A DNA stretch of 64,000 nucleotides, taken from the NCBI GenBank assembly GCA_947487895.1, contig CANKYF010000001.1, positions 124,001 through 188,000 on the forward strand, given 5' to 3'. The notes beneath the pieces were generated by a model that saw nothing but the letters and a program-made list of their open reading frames with translations, was not told the DNA's origin and searched no databases. A program made the position numbers and the translations under genes. The stretch's first letter is position 1; each line of letters begins with the position of its first letter. This stretch comes from an uncultured Flavobacteriaceae bacterium. GTDB taxonomy: Bacteria; Bacteroidota; Bacteroidia; Flavobacteriales; Flavobacteriaceae. Shown piece after piece: positions 24,988 through 33,952 of this stretch.

Positions 24988-25017
24988 CAAATTTATACGG
25001 ATAATCGTATCACGCAA
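24988..25017 (-). promoter_or_regulatory. Promoter of the HU gene
   Basis: On the minus strand TTG (25017-25015), a 19-base spacer and TAAATTTG (24995-24988): an exact match to the flavobacterial TTG/TAnnTTTG promoter. The predicted leader is about 50 bases. Confidence 0.75.
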
Positions 25018-25122
25018 GTAATAGCAAGGGAAATACTTGCTTTTGTTGATAACTTAAAGCTTTTGTTAATAACAAGTACGATATTCTGCACATAATCTAT
25101 AATGGTCAGTGTTAGTAGGGGT

Positions 25123-26070
25123 TTAGAGCATTTTAGCATTGGCTTCAAAGGAATATCCGTTTAAGAATGATTTTACATCCATATTTCGTTTTCCTTGAAG
25201 TTTAATTTCCTTAACTATTATGTACCCCTCTAAAACTGATACTTTTAATTCGTTTTTAGAAGAAACGATGGTTCCTATATCATTATTATGATCACTAGCT
25301 TCTTTTTCTGCTTTATAGATTTTAACATCTAATTGATCTTCACCATTAATTAAAGTACACCACGCTGCTGGATACGGACTCAAGCCACGAATATGGTTAT
25401 ATATATTGTCTAAAGAATTGTTCCAATCTATTTTACAGTTATCTCTATTCAGTTTATAAGCTGTTTTTATATCATTGGTATCTACTTGCGGTTGTGTTTC
25501 AACATCACCTTTTTCTATAGCTTTCACTGTTTTTAAAACCAATAGACTTCCAATACCCATTAATTTATCATGAAGACTACCAGCATTTTCTTCAGCATCA
25601 ATAGTTGTTTCTTCTTGAAGAATCATTTCTCCAGTATCAATTTTTTCATCTATAAAAAATGTAGAAACCCCTGTTTTAGTTTCCCCATTAATAATAGCCC
25701 AGTTAATAGGAGCAGCACCTCTGTAGTTTGGTAGAAGAGACGCATGTAAATTAAAGGTGCCATATTCTGGCATTTGCCAAACAGCTTTTGGTAACATTCT
25801 AAAAGCTACCACAATTTGAAGATTGGCATTTAGAGCTTTTAATTCATCAAGAAAATCTTCGCTTTTTAAATTAGTAGGCTGTAGTATATTTAGGTTATTT
25901 TCTTTAGCGTATTTTTTAACCGCACTTTCATTAAGTTTTCTACCTCTACCAGCAGGTTTATCTGGTGCCGTAATAACACCAACAATAGTGTACTGGTTAT
26001 CAACTAAAGTTTTTAAAGTATTCACCGCAAAATCTGGTGTTCCCATAAAAACGATTCTTAGATCCTTCAT
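25123..26070 (-). CDS. fmt: Methionyl-tRNA formyltransferase
   Basis: 315 residues. N-terminal formyltransferase domain: IVFMGTPDFAVNTLKTLV, the folate-binding stretch FNLHASLLPNYRGAAPINWA and the catalytic HxSLLP region, then GVSTFFIDEKIDTGEMILQE. The C-terminal tRNA-contacting domain ends KLQGKRNMDVKSFLNGY. It formylates initiator Met-tRNA using 10-formyltetrahydrofolate. Its start overlaps the recQ stop by 4 bases, so the two are co-transcribed. Confidence 0.96.
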   Translation of the reverse strand: MKDLRIVFMGTPDFAVNTLKTLVDNQYTIVGVITAPDKPAGRGRKLNESAVKKYAKENNLNILQPTNLKSEDFLDELKALNANLQIVVAFRMLPKAVWQMPEYGTFNLHASLLPNYRGAAPINWAIINGETKTGVSTFFIDEKIDTGEMILQEETTIDAEENAGSLHDKLMGIGSLLVLKTVKAIEKGDVETQPQVDTNDIKTAYKLNRDNCKIDWNNSLDNIYNHIRGLSPYPAAWCTLINGEDQLDVKIYKAEKEASDHNNDIGTIVSSKNELKVSVLEGYIIVKEIKLQGKRNMDVKSFLNGYSFEANAKML

Positions 26071-27971
26071 AAATGACTTAATTTATAGGTATTTATTTCT
26101 GTTATGGTTATAATATTATGTTCTAGCATACCTTTTAAAGTAGTTTTTAAATCTTGCTCAGAACATTTTAAATTTGAAATAATGGCTCTTGATGATGCAT
26201 CACCTTTTTCTAAAAGCTCAATAATACGTTTTTTTAATGTAGTTGTTTCATTCTTTGAACTCTTTTTTTTAGACAGCATACATACAGAACAAACGCCACA
26301 GGGTTTCACGTTTTTTTCTCCAAAATAGGAGAGCAGTTGCATGCTTTTACATACAGTATCGTTTTCAATATATTTTAATACCGCTTGTACTTGTGTTTGC
26401 TTTAATTGGTTTTGCTTTTCTATGGTTTTAGCAATTCTATTAATAGTTTTATCGTCTTCTCTGGGTTGAATAAATGTGATCTGCGCATCGGTTTTAGCCG
26501 AATTAAACGTAATCACCCCATCTTTTTCTAAAACATGTAGCGTTTTAATTAAAGTAGCTTCAGAAACTGATGCTTTTTCAGCAATTTTATGGGTGTTTAT
26601 TTTGGTTTCGTAATCAAAAATACCACCATACATTCTTAACATAGATTTCACCATGACATTTAAATCCTCATGCGTATCCAGATAGTTAAATATCGCCTGA
26701 CTTGGCATTATAAATTGTACAGTGACATTGTTCTTAAACTGCTTAGATAAATTGATAATACTGTTTCTATCTAGTAATTGTAAGGTGTTGTAACACAGTA
26801 TGGCATTGAACTTATAGGTTTTACAAAAGGCATTGAAATTAAAATCGAACACCATGTATTCACCCTCTCCGTAAGAGATTTGAAAATAGTTACATAGCTT
26901 TCGGTATACCTGTTTGGTATAGTCCACCGTTGGTAAAATACTTAAAAATTGATGTTTAACCAAGTCTACATCAGCATCATTTTTAAGAATAACAGCAAAC
27001 GCCTTTTCGCCATTTCTTCCTGCTCTTCCAGCTTCCTGAAAGTAACTTTCAATACTTTCTGGTAAATTAATATGAATAACGGTTTTAACATCGGGTTTGT
27101 CAATTCCCATTCCAAAGGCATTGGTTGCCACCATGACTTGCTTTTGGTTGTGTAACCATGCATTCATGTTGGTTTCTTTTTCAATGTTAGAAAGTCCGCC
27201 ATGGTAGTAGGTCGCCATAATGTTTTTTGACTCTAAATGTTTAGAAACTTCTAAAGTAGATTTTCTATTTCTAACATAAATAATAGAAGCCTGTGTATAC
27301 TTTTTTAAAATGGTTTCTAAGCGGTAATATTTATCATTTTCATGATATACCATGTATCCAAGATTGGCTCGTAAAAAGGATTGTTTAAATAGTTTAGGTT
27401 GAATAAAATCTAACTCTTTTACAATGTCTTTAACCACCTCTGGTTGTGCCGAGGCCGTTAAAGCTACTATATTTACAGAGGGTTGAAGTCTGCGTAATTG
27501 GATAATGTTTTTATAAGAAGGTCTAAAATCATTTCCCCATTGTGAGATACAATGTGCTTCATCTACCGCAATGAGATTCACGTTCATTTGTCGTATTCTA
27601 TCTTGAACCAATTCTTGTTGAAGTCTCTCAGGTGATAGATAAAGAAACTTATAATTGCCGTAAATACAATTATCTAAAAGAGTATCTAAATCAGATTGAG
27701 ATAAGCCGCTAGTGATTGCTAAAGCCTTAATCCCTTTATTATTTAAGGCTTGTACTTGATCTTTCATTAAAGCAATTAAAGGTGAAATAACAATACAAAT
27801 CCCATTTTTTATCAGGGCAGGTATTTGAAAACATATAGATTTTCCACCACCAGTGGGTAGTAATACAAATGTATCTTCACCAGCAAGAATAGCTTCAATA
27901 ATAGCCTCTTGGTTATTCCTGAATTCAGTATAATTCCAATAACGTTCTAATATGTTAATTGGGTGTTCCAT
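26067..27971 (-). CDS. recQ: RecQ family ATP-dependent DNA helicase
   Basis: 634 residues. Walker A LPTGGGKSICFQIPAL, DEAH box VDEAHCISQWGNDFRP with the RecQ aromatic-rich loop, motif VI QEAGRAGRNGE, then a zinc-binding region (CKSMQLLSYFGE followed by CGVCSVC) and a winged helix. A typical HRDC domain is not obvious at the C-terminus. It unwinds DNA 3' to 5' in recombination and repair. It follows a P-loop ATPase gene by 4 bases and overlaps fmt, so the three form an operon. Confidence 0.93.
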   Translation of the reverse strand: MEHPINILERYWNYTEFRNNQEAIIEAILAGEDTFVLLPTGGGKSICFQIPALIKNGICIVISPLIALMKDQVQALNNKGIKALAITSGLSQSDLDTLLDNCIYGNYKFLYLSPERLQQELVQDRIRQMNVNLIAVDEAHCISQWGNDFRPSYKNIIQLRRLQPSVNIVALTASAQPEVVKDIVKELDFIQPKLFKQSFLRANLGYMVYHENDKYYRLETILKKYTQASIIYVRNRKSTLEVSKHLESKNIMATYYHGGLSNIEKETNMNAWLHNQKQVMVATNAFGMGIDKPDVKTVIHINLPESIESYFQEAGRAGRNGEKAFAVILKNDADVDLVKHQFLSILPTVDYTKQVYRKLCNYFQISYGEGEYMVFDFNFNAFCKTYKFNAILCYNTLQLLDRNSIINLSKQFKNNVTVQFIMPSQAIFNYLDTHEDLNVMVKSMLRMYGGIFDYETKINTHKIAEKASVSEATLIKTLHVLEKDGVITFNSAKTDAQITFIQPREDDKTINRIAKTIEKQNQLKQTQVQAVLKYIENDTVCKSMQLLSYFGEKNVKPCGVCSVCMLSKKKSSKNETTTLKKRIIELLEKGDASSRAIISNLKCSEQDLKTTLKGMLEHNIITITEINTYKLSHL

Positions 27972-27975
27972 TAGG

Positions 27976-28512
27976 TTATTTTAAGGAATTCAGTATAAAA
28001 TCGGTACGTTCTTTAACAGTACCAAAAGGAACATCAATAAGGTGATAATTATAAGATTGATAAGTGTTTACAAGGTGCTCATGAATGTTGAGCGCTTGCT
28101 CAAAGTTTTCGTAACGTTCATTATCACTTTTGTAAATGGCTTCCCAAGGTTTTAAAATGAATACTTGGTCGTACACACAAGTGTTACAAACAGCTTTAAA
28201 ACTATTAGGGTAGGTATCTCCAATAAAATCCATATATGCTAAAACGTCATGTACCCCACGGTCAAGAAAAACAAGTTTGGTAACAGCATTATCTGCATCT
28301 ATAAACTGTTGTTCACGTCCTTTTAAAAGGCGTTCACTAAACAGTAACGGATTGCTTAAAAATAATTGCTCAATACCTTCTTTTTGAGCATCAAGAGTTA
28401 CTTGTCTAGAAATTTCTTCAAAACAAGGGTAACCTTGTTCAATTAGTTCATTAATTAGTGTAGATTTTCCAGTACCCGGACCACCTGTTATTACAACTCT
28501 TTTTACGCTCAA
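27976..28512 (-). CDS. P-loop AAA-type ATPase/kinase-like protein
   Basis: 178 residues with a P-loop at the N-terminus (VVITGGPGTGKSTLINELIE). Later comes LVFLDRGVHDVLAYMDFIG, a Walker-B-like segment typical of the AAA_28 / NadR-like nucleotide-kinase group, and a closing NYHLIDVPFGTVKERTDFIL. The substrate is unknown. The only available start is TTG at 28512. A TAAATTTG box at 28525-28518 lies 5 bases upstream, so the mRNA may be leaderless or nearly so. It precedes recQ by 4 bases. Confidence 0.82.
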   Translation of the reverse strand: MSVKRVVITGGPGTGKSTLINELIEQGYPCFEEISRQVTLDAQKEGIEQLFLSNPLLFSERLLKGREQQFIDADNAVTKLVFLDRGVHDVLAYMDFIGDTYPNSFKAVCNTCVYDQVFILKPWEAIYKSDNERYENFEQALNIHEHLVNTYQSYNYHLIDVPFGTVKERTDFILNSLK

Positions 28513-28575
28513 ACTCTCAAATTTATTTGTAAAAATCGGAATTTAGAATTGATTAAAAAAATAGATTTGAAACTG

Positions 28576-28583
28576 TATATTTG
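28576..28583 (+). promoter_or_regulatory. Putative -7 box of the DUF493 gene
   Basis: TATATTTG matches TAnnTTTG and lies 17 bases before the ATG at 28601; a TTG at 28549-28551 gives a 24-base spacer. Confidence 0.5.
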
Positions 28584-28600
28584 CATCATACAAAAATACT

Positions 28601-28894
28601 ATGAGTACATCTCCAAATTCAGAAGAATTTTACGAAAAATTAAAGAATCAACTTTACGAAACTATAAGTTGGCCAGCAGAATATTTATATAAGTTTATAG
28701 TGAAATCCGATAGTGAAAAGATTGCAAAACTTGCTGGCATCTTTGATAATATGGGAGCCGTAATTAATTCGGTAGAATCTAAAAATGGGAAATATACCAG
28801 TGTTTCTGTGAATGTTTTAATGAAAGACCCTAATATTGTTATAGAAAAATATAAAGAAGTTGCTGAAAAGGTAGAAGGCGTTATAAGTCTTTAG
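28601..28894 (+). CDS. DUF493 (YbeD-like) family protein
   Basis: 97 residues of the DUF493 family, with the small ferredoxin-like fold expected: EFYEKLKNQLYETISWPAEY, LYKFIVKSDSEKIAKLAGIF and SVSVNVLMKDPNIVIEKYKE. The family is thought to be regulatory (YbeD in E. coli sits near lipoyl synthesis genes); its role in Bacteroidota is unknown. It begins the conserved block DUF493-DUF4290-murA. Confidence 0.88.
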   Translation: MSTSPNSEEFYEKLKNQLYETISWPAEYLYKFIVKSDSEKIAKLAGIFDNMGAVINSVESKNGKYTSVSVNVLMKDPNIVIEKYKEVAEKVEGVISL

Positions 28895-28960
28895 TTTTTT
28901 TTCGTATTTTGCACAGGCATAAATAACTACATGCATAAAATTTAATTCCGCACATTTATT

Positions 28961-29602
28961 TTGATAGATAATCTAGAATATAATACAGAGCGTGAGCATT
29001 TAATCATCCCTGAATATGGACGCCATATGCAAAAAATGATTAATCACGCTAAAACAGTTGAAGATAAAGAAGAACGCAATAAAATTGCTAAAGCCATTAT
29101 TTCTGTAATGGGAAATATGCAACCGCATTTAAGAGACGTTCCAGATTTCCAGCATAAACTTTGGGATCAATTATTCATTATGTCTAATTTCGAGTTAGAT
29201 GTAGATTCTCCATACTCAAAGCCTACTAAAGAACTTTTAGAAGAAAGACCAGAGCCTTTAAGGTATCCGCAAAATCATCCAAAATATCGTTTCTACGGAA
29301 ACAATATAAAAACTATGATAGATGTTGCTAATACATGGGAAGCTGGAGATTTAAAAGAAGCTTTAGTTTACACGATTGCAAACCATATGAAAAAGTGTTT
29401 TTTAAATTGGAATAAAGACACGGTTGAAGATGTTGTGATTTACGATCATTTATTCGAATTATCTGGAGGAAAAATTGACTTACGACAATCTGAAGAAGGT
29501 TTATCAGATGCTTCAAGTTTAATGCGTTCTAAGCATAAGTTTTCAGGTAAAAAAGGAGGACACCATAAAAAGCAAAACAACAGACAAAGAAAACGCTACT
29601 AG
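28961..29602 (+). CDS. DUF4290 family protein
   Basis: 213 residues: NTEREHLIIPEYGRHMQKMI at the start, a helical body (MGNMQPHLRDVPDFQHKLWD, ANHMKKCFLNWNKDTVEDVV) and a basic tail (KKGGHHKKQNNRQRKRY). DUF4290 is essentially restricted to Bacteroidota and uncharacterised; the tail could contact nucleic acid. A stop at 28943 leaves no ATG, so the TTG at 28961 is the likely start. It ends 8 bases before murA and is probably co-transcribed with it. Confidence 0.88.
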   Translation: MIDNLEYNTEREHLIIPEYGRHMQKMINHAKTVEDKEERNKIAKAIISVMGNMQPHLRDVPDFQHKLWDQLFIMSNFELDVDSPYSKPTKELLEERPEPLRYPQNHPKYRFYGNNIKTMIDVANTWEAGDLKEALVYTIANHMKKCFLNWNKDTVEDVVIYDHLFELSGGKIDLRQSEEGLSDASSLMRSKHKFSGKKGGHHKKQNNRQRKRY

Positions 29603-29610
29603 ATTAAAGC

Positions 29611-30918
29611 ATGGGAATATTTAAAATTGAAGGTGGTCATCAGCTAAAAGGAAGCATACAACCGCAAGGCGCAAAAAATGAGGCGTTACAAATTTTATGT
29701 GCAGTTTTATTAACTCCAGAAAAAGTTACTATTAATAATATTCCTGATATTGTTGATGTAAATAAACTCATAAAACTTTTGGGGAAGCTTGGAGTAAAAA
29801 CAGAAAAGCTTTCTAAAGGCACCTACACGTTTCAAGCAGATCAAGTAAATTTAGAATATTTAGAATCCGATCAATTTAAAATTGATGGTCGTGGTTTACG
29901 TGGGTCTATTATGATTGTTGGGCCTTTATTAGCTCGTTTTGGTAGAGGGTACATCCCTAAACCAGGAGGTGATAAAATTGGTCGCCGCAGACTAGATACC
30001 CATTTTGAAGGCTTAATTAATTTAGGAGCTAAATTTAGATATAGTAAAGAAGAGCAGTTTTACGGTGTTGAAGCCGATAGGTTAAAAGGAACATACATGC
30101 TTCTAGAAGAGGCATCTGTTACGGGGACTGCTAATATAGTAATGGCAGCCGTTTTAGCCGAAGGGCAAACTACCATTTACAACGCAGCTTGTGAACCTTA
30201 TTTACAGCAATTATGTAAAATGCTGAATAGAATGGGGGCTAAAATTTCTGGTGTTGGTTCAAATATGTTAACCATTGATGGTGTTGAGAGCTTAGGAGGT
30301 ACAGAACATACCATGCTACCAGATATGATTGAGATTGGTAGTTGGATAGGGTTAGCAGCCATGACTAAAAGTGAGTTAACCATAACTAATGTATCTTGGA
30401 ACGATTTAGGAGTGATACCAAGCGTTTTTAGAAAATTAGGAATTACAGTTGAGAAACGTGGTGATGATATTTTCATTCCTGCACATACTGATGGTTACGA
30501 AATTCAAAACTTTATAGATGGTTCTATTTTAACCATAGCAGATGCGCCGTGGCCAGGATTTACACCAGATTTATTAAGTATTATATTAGTGGTAGCTACT
30601 CAGGCTAGAGGGAGCGTTTTAATACATCAAAAAATGTTTGAAAGCCGCTTATTCTTTGTGGATAAGTTGATAGATATGGGGGCCAAAATTATTTTATGTG
30701 ATCCGCACAGAGCAACGGTTATAGGTCATGATTTTAAATCTACTTTAAAAGCTACAACTATGACTTCGCCAGATATTCGTGCTGGAGTTTCTTTACTTAT
30801 AGCGGCACTGTCTGCAAAAGGAACTTCTACCATTATGAATATTGAGCAAATAGACCGTGGTTACGAAAATATAGATGAACGTTTACGAGCTATAGGAGCT
30901 CATATTGAAAGAGTATAG
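29611..30918 (+). CDS. murA: UDP-N-acetylglucosamine 1-carboxyvinyltransferase
   Basis: 435 residues of the EPSP-synthase fold: GGHQLKGSIQPQGAKNEALQ at the start, RGSIMIVGPLLARFGRGYIP, TANIVMAAVLAEGQTTIYNA and the closing ENIDERLRAIGAHIERV. It makes UDP-GlcNAc-enolpyruvate, the first committed step of peptidoglycan synthesis. The flexible loop reads PGGDKIGRRRLDTH, so Asp121 occupies the place of the usual PEP- and fosfomycin-reactive Cys (Cys115 of E. coli). This substitution is known to allow activity while giving fosfomycin insensitivity in some other bacteria. Confidence 0.95.
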   Translation: MGIFKIEGGHQLKGSIQPQGAKNEALQILCAVLLTPEKVTINNIPDIVDVNKLIKLLGKLGVKTEKLSKGTYTFQADQVNLEYLESDQFKIDGRGLRGSIMIVGPLLARFGRGYIPKPGGDKIGRRRLDTHFEGLINLGAKFRYSKEEQFYGVEADRLKGTYMLLEEASVTGTANIVMAAVLAEGQTTIYNAACEPYLQQLCKMLNRMGAKISGVGSNMLTIDGVESLGGTEHTMLPDMIEIGSWIGLAAMTKSELTITNVSWNDLGVIPSVFRKLGITVEKRGDDIFIPAHTDGYEIQNFIDGSILTIADAPWPGFTPDLLSIILVVATQARGSVLIHQKMFESRLFFVDKLIDMGAKIILCDPHRATVIGHDFKSTLKATTMTSPDIRAGVSLLIAALSAKGTSTIMNIEQIDRGYENIDERLRAIGAHIERV

Positions 30919-31024
30919 GCTTAGCTTTTACTCGTATTTATTGGTCAATCTTACGAACTTTCTTGTCTTTTAGTAATTGATATTAAGTTAATTACTTAAT
31001 TTGCGATAACTAAAATTAAAGATC

Positions 31025-31924
31025 ATGAAAAAAATCCTTTTACTAGTTTCAGTTATTTCCATTTGTGTTTGGTCTTGTAATACTAAAAACAAGAAAAAAG
31101 AATTAAAAGAAGACGTTAAAGTAGAAAAACTAAAGCCTTCTTTAGAATTAGTATGGGAAACAGATTCGCTATTAACTACATGTGAGGCTGTTTTGTATGA
31201 TAAAGCATCGCAAACTATTTATGTATCTAACGTAAATAATAACCCATGGGGAAAGGATGATAACGGATTTATTTCTACTATAAATACCAAAGGAGAAATT
31301 ACAAATTTAAAATGGACTGAAGGGTTAAGCGGACCTAAAGGCTTGGGAATTAGTAACGGAAAGTTATACGTAAATGATATTGACAGGGTTGTTGAAATTG
31401 ACATTGCCTCTCAAAAACATACAAATTCATATACAGTTGAAGGAAACCCTCAATTAAATGATATATCTGTTGATTCTCACGGAACTGTATCTATTTCTGG
31501 ATCTGGTTCTAATGCTATATATCAAATAAAAGATCAGGCAATAAGTAAATATACTTCTGATACTCTTAAAGTAAAACGATTAAACGGATTGTTACACCAA
31601 AAAGAGGGGATCTATTATTTAGACTCTGGTACCCATCACTTTGGTGTTTATGATACAGCTTCAAAATCCTTTAAAAAACTAACTGAAGATATTGGGCACG
31701 GAGATGGTATTGTTAGGTTAGAAAATGGTGATTTTATAACCTCTAGTTGGAAAGGTGAAATTTTTTATATTGACGGAAAAGATTGGAGTAAAACACAACT
31801 TTTAGATACCAGAGAAGAATCTATAAACGCCGCCGATATTGATTTTATTCCAGAAACTAAAACACTTCTAATACCAACGTTTTTTCATAATAGGGTAATG
31901 GCTTATAAGTTGAAATTCGAATAG
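31025..31924 (+). CDS. SMP-30/gluconolactonase-like beta-propeller lipoprotein
   Basis: 299 residues. Lipobox SICVWSC at the N-terminus, a short charged linker rich in Lys, then a six-bladed propeller-like repeat pattern: SNVNNNPWGKDDNGFISTIN, GLSGPKGLGISNGKLYVNDI, DISVDSHGTVSISGSGSNAI and ITSSWKGEIFYIDG. Similar to SMP-30/strictosidine-synthase-like proteins, which bind a metal and often hydrolyse lactones. The substrate is unknown. The gene is monocistronic and converges on GrpB. Confidence 0.75.
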   Translation: MKKILLLVSVISICVWSCNTKNKKKELKEDVKVEKLKPSLELVWETDSLLTTCEAVLYDKASQTIYVSNVNNNPWGKDDNGFISTINTKGEITNLKWTEGLSGPKGLGISNGKLYVNDIDRVVEIDIASQKHTNSYTVEGNPQLNDISVDSHGTVSISGSGSNAIYQIKDQAISKYTSDTLKVKRLNGLLHQKEGIYYLDSGTHHFGVYDTASKSFKKLTEDIGHGDGIVRLENGDFITSSWKGEIFYIDGKDWSKTQLLDTREESINAADIDFIPETKTLLIPTFFHNRVMAYKLKFE

Positions 31925-31952
31925 GATATATTGCGAATAAGAACAAGTAATT

Positions 31953-32519
31953 TTAAAGTAATTCTAACGTTTCTTTAATAAATTCGGTTTTTCCTAAAAC
32001 ATAAGCACCTCTATCATTTTTGAATTTGGTAGCCAATTCAAGTTTTAGATTTTCATACTCTTTGGCTTTACTTTCATTTGAGTTTAAGTAATCTCGAAAA
32101 TCAATTTGTTTCCACATAACATTTTCTTTGGGACACATGTGAATATGAAAAATTTGTTCTTTAGTTCCGTCTAAATTATATCCTTTACCAAAAGTAGAGT
32201 AGGCTTCAATATCATCTCTTTTAGAAACAACAAAATGAGAATAACCTAATTCAGTGAATTTTGCTATTACATCTTCATTAAAAAGTTTGTCTTTCGGGAT
32301 TTCGATCATTAAATCTATATATGGTTTAGATTTAATAGTAGGAATTGAAGAGCTACCAAAGTGTTCAATACGTAAAATAATTTGGCTTCCTACTTTGTCA
32401 AGTATTCTATTTTTTTCTTTTTCGTAACTATTTTTCCATTCAGGGTTATGTTCTACCAATTTTATAGGAAACAATCTATTCCAATCTTCTTTAGTTAGAT
32501 CATATAAGGTTTTCTTCAT
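31953..32519 (-). CDS. GrpB family nucleotidyltransferase-like protein
   Basis: 188 residues from ATG 32519 (an upstream TTG would add 2). Family marks: VEHNPEWKNSYEKEKNRILD, ILRIEHFGSSSIPTIKSKPY (the GS nucleotidyltransferase-like motif), IDLMIEIP and a closing KNDRGAYVLGKTEFIKETLE. GrpB proteins belong to the polymerase-beta nucleotidyltransferase superfamily and are named in some dephospho-CoA kinase fusions; the reaction here is unknown. Leftward, 39 bases after the small protein gene. Confidence 0.88.
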   Translation of the reverse strand: MKKTLYDLTKEDWNRLFPIKLVEHNPEWKNSYEKEKNRILDKVGSQIILRIEHFGSSSIPTIKSKPYIDLMIEIPKDKLFNEDVIAKFTELGYSHFVVSKRDDIEAYSTFGKGYNLDGTKEQIFHIHMCPKENVMWKQIDFRDYLNSNESKAKEYENLKLELATKFKNDRGAYVLGKTEFIKETLELL

Positions 32520-32558
32520 TTTCAATAATTTGTTATGGTGAATGGAATAAGGATGTAT

Positions 32559-32915
32559 TTAATTAAATGAAATAAATCCCTGTATGTTAATTGCATACGC
32601 CGAAATAAGTAGTCCTACGTTATCAAAGTGAATGCGTAAAAGTTTTTCCTTTTTTTCAATAACACTTCCTTTTTCTCTGTATCTTTCTAGTAGATATACC
32701 AGAGAAAATCCAACAGCGTTATTTTCTTTAGATTTATTAGGGGTATATGTTAAATTTACTTCGTCTGGAAGCTGCATTATTTCTATTACTTTTTTGTCTG
32801 TCATGCCCTTTTTTAGCATATTCATGTGTTTGAGTATAATTGCTTCTCTTTGATTAGAAGCCACATAAGGGTAAATTATATTTTTTTGAAAAAGTTCAAT
32901 GTTTTTGGGGTTCAT
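32559..32915 (-). CDS. Hypothetical protein
   Basis: 118 residues, not recognised. It is basic and predicted soluble, starting MNPKNIELFQKNIIYPYVAS; the middle QREAIILKHMNMLKKGMTDK and KVIEIMQLPDEVNLTYTP resembles a small helix followed by a strand. Possible relationship to SmpA/BamE-like repeats is weak. It is upstream of GrpB on the same strand and may share its transcript. Confidence 0.6.
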   Translation of the reverse strand: MNPKNIELFQKNIIYPYVASNQREAIILKHMNMLKKGMTDKKVIEIMQLPDEVNLTYTPNKSKENNAVGFSLVYLLERYREKGSVIEKKEKLLRIHFDNVGLLISAYAINIQGFISFN

Positions 32916-33003
32916 AGCTTGTTAGAATTTACTATCTAAAGTAAATCAAAATATTTATTGTTTTTGTTTGATAAAAACTAAAATCAATTAATATAAATAA
33001 AGA

Positions 33004-33025
33004 AAGCCTCAAATAATTGAGGCTT
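33004..33025 (-). terminator. Terminator of the small helical gene
   Basis: AAGCCTCAA and TTGAGGCTT form a perfect 9-bp stem with a 4-base loop, followed on the minus strand by a T-rich run, 30 bases past the stop at 33055. Confidence 0.75.
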
Positions 33026-33054
33026 CTAAGTTTTTACAGATATACTAAAATAAT

Positions 33055-33285
33055 TTAACTAATTAAATCATCTTGTCTTCCTTTTAAGCGTTTTTCTATT
33101 TTTTGTTTGATAACAGTTAAACGCTTCATAAGGTCCATTAATTCTGGATCTTTACTTTCTTTATAAACATTGTTAATGTCCAATATAAGTGCTTTAACTT
33201 CGCGAGAAGACTCTATTCTTTCACTAGTTGTTTTAAACGTATGCTTGCGCTTTTCAAACGCTAATGCTCTTTCTATCAATTCCAT
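33055..33285 (-). CDS. Small helical protein, paralogue of 35169
   Basis: 76 residues from ATG 33285 (a TTG at 33297 would add 4). The sequence MELIERALAFEKRKHTFKTT, REVKALILDINNVYKE and LMKRLTVIKQKIEKRLKGR is basic and helical. It is clearly related to the gene at 35169 (MELELINKALEFEQRKMRSL). No known domain. Both copies flank the TspO/SDR cluster. A role in that cluster's regulation is possible but unproven. Confidence 0.7.
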   Translation of the reverse strand: MELIERALAFEKRKHTFKTTSERIESSREVKALILDINNVYKESKDPELMDLMKRLTVIKQKIEKRLKGRQDDLIS

Positions 33286-33452
33286 ATTCAGTTTCAATTT
33301 TGTGTTGTTCTTGCAATAAAGATTGCTGTGCGAGACAATATAATAAAATTTGCCAAACTTATGCTTTTTAATCTAATTTAATGAATAATTTTTCTTTTTT
33401 TAACCTAATTTAACAATTACTGTTTTCTTTTAAACTTAGATATAGTTTTAAG

Positions 33453-33950
33453 TTAAGATACTACGTTTAATTTAAGATCTTCAGGAGATTTAAAAGCCCC
33501 AAAAAGTTCTTCAAGCTTTTTGGTTCTATAATTAAATATTTCTTCAAGTTTTGGTTTTACTAAAAAAGGGTGAATTATCCTTCCCAATATACCAAAGGGA
33601 ATTTTATAATGTATAATGTCTTCCATTTCTACGCCATCTCTTATTTCTTTTATAAAATGCTTATGATGCCATAATGCATATGGACCAAACCTTTGTTCAT
33701 CTACAAAATATTTTTTATCAATAACATGTGTTATTTCTGTAACCCATTTAGTTTTTATACCAAAAGCTGGAGTAACAATGTATTGAATTATTTGACCAGC
33801 ATACATTGGTCTATCTGCACCAGATAGTATGTTGAACCTCATATAATTTGGAGTAATTATTTTTAAATTTTTTGGGTTTGACAAAAATTCCCAAGCAGTT
33901 TCAACCGATATTGGAAGCTTTTGTTTTTTGTGTAGTGTATATATTTTCAT
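33453..33950 (-). CDS. SRPBCC family protein (ligand-binding / polyketide-cyclase-like)
   Basis: 165 residues from ATG 33950, chosen because the fold starts there (MKIYTLHKKQKLPISVETAW); a longer frame reaches into TspO. SRPBCC features: EFLSNPKNLKIITPNYMRFN, IIQYIVTPAFGIKTKWVTEI, FVDEQRFGPYALWHHKHFIK and IPFGILGRIIHPFLVKPKLE. Such proteins are common beside SDR and photolyase genes in Bacteroidota; the ligand is unknown. It starts 2 bases after the tspO stop and ends the leftward cluster. Confidence 0.87.
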   Translation of the reverse strand: MKIYTLHKKQKLPISVETAWEFLSNPKNLKIITPNYMRFNILSGADRPMYAGQIIQYIVTPAFGIKTKWVTEITHVIDKKYFVDEQRFGPYALWHHKHFIKEIRDGVEMEDIIHYKIPFGILGRIIHPFLVKPKLEEIFNYRTKKLEELFGAFKSPEDLKLNVVS

Positions 33951-33952
33951 TT

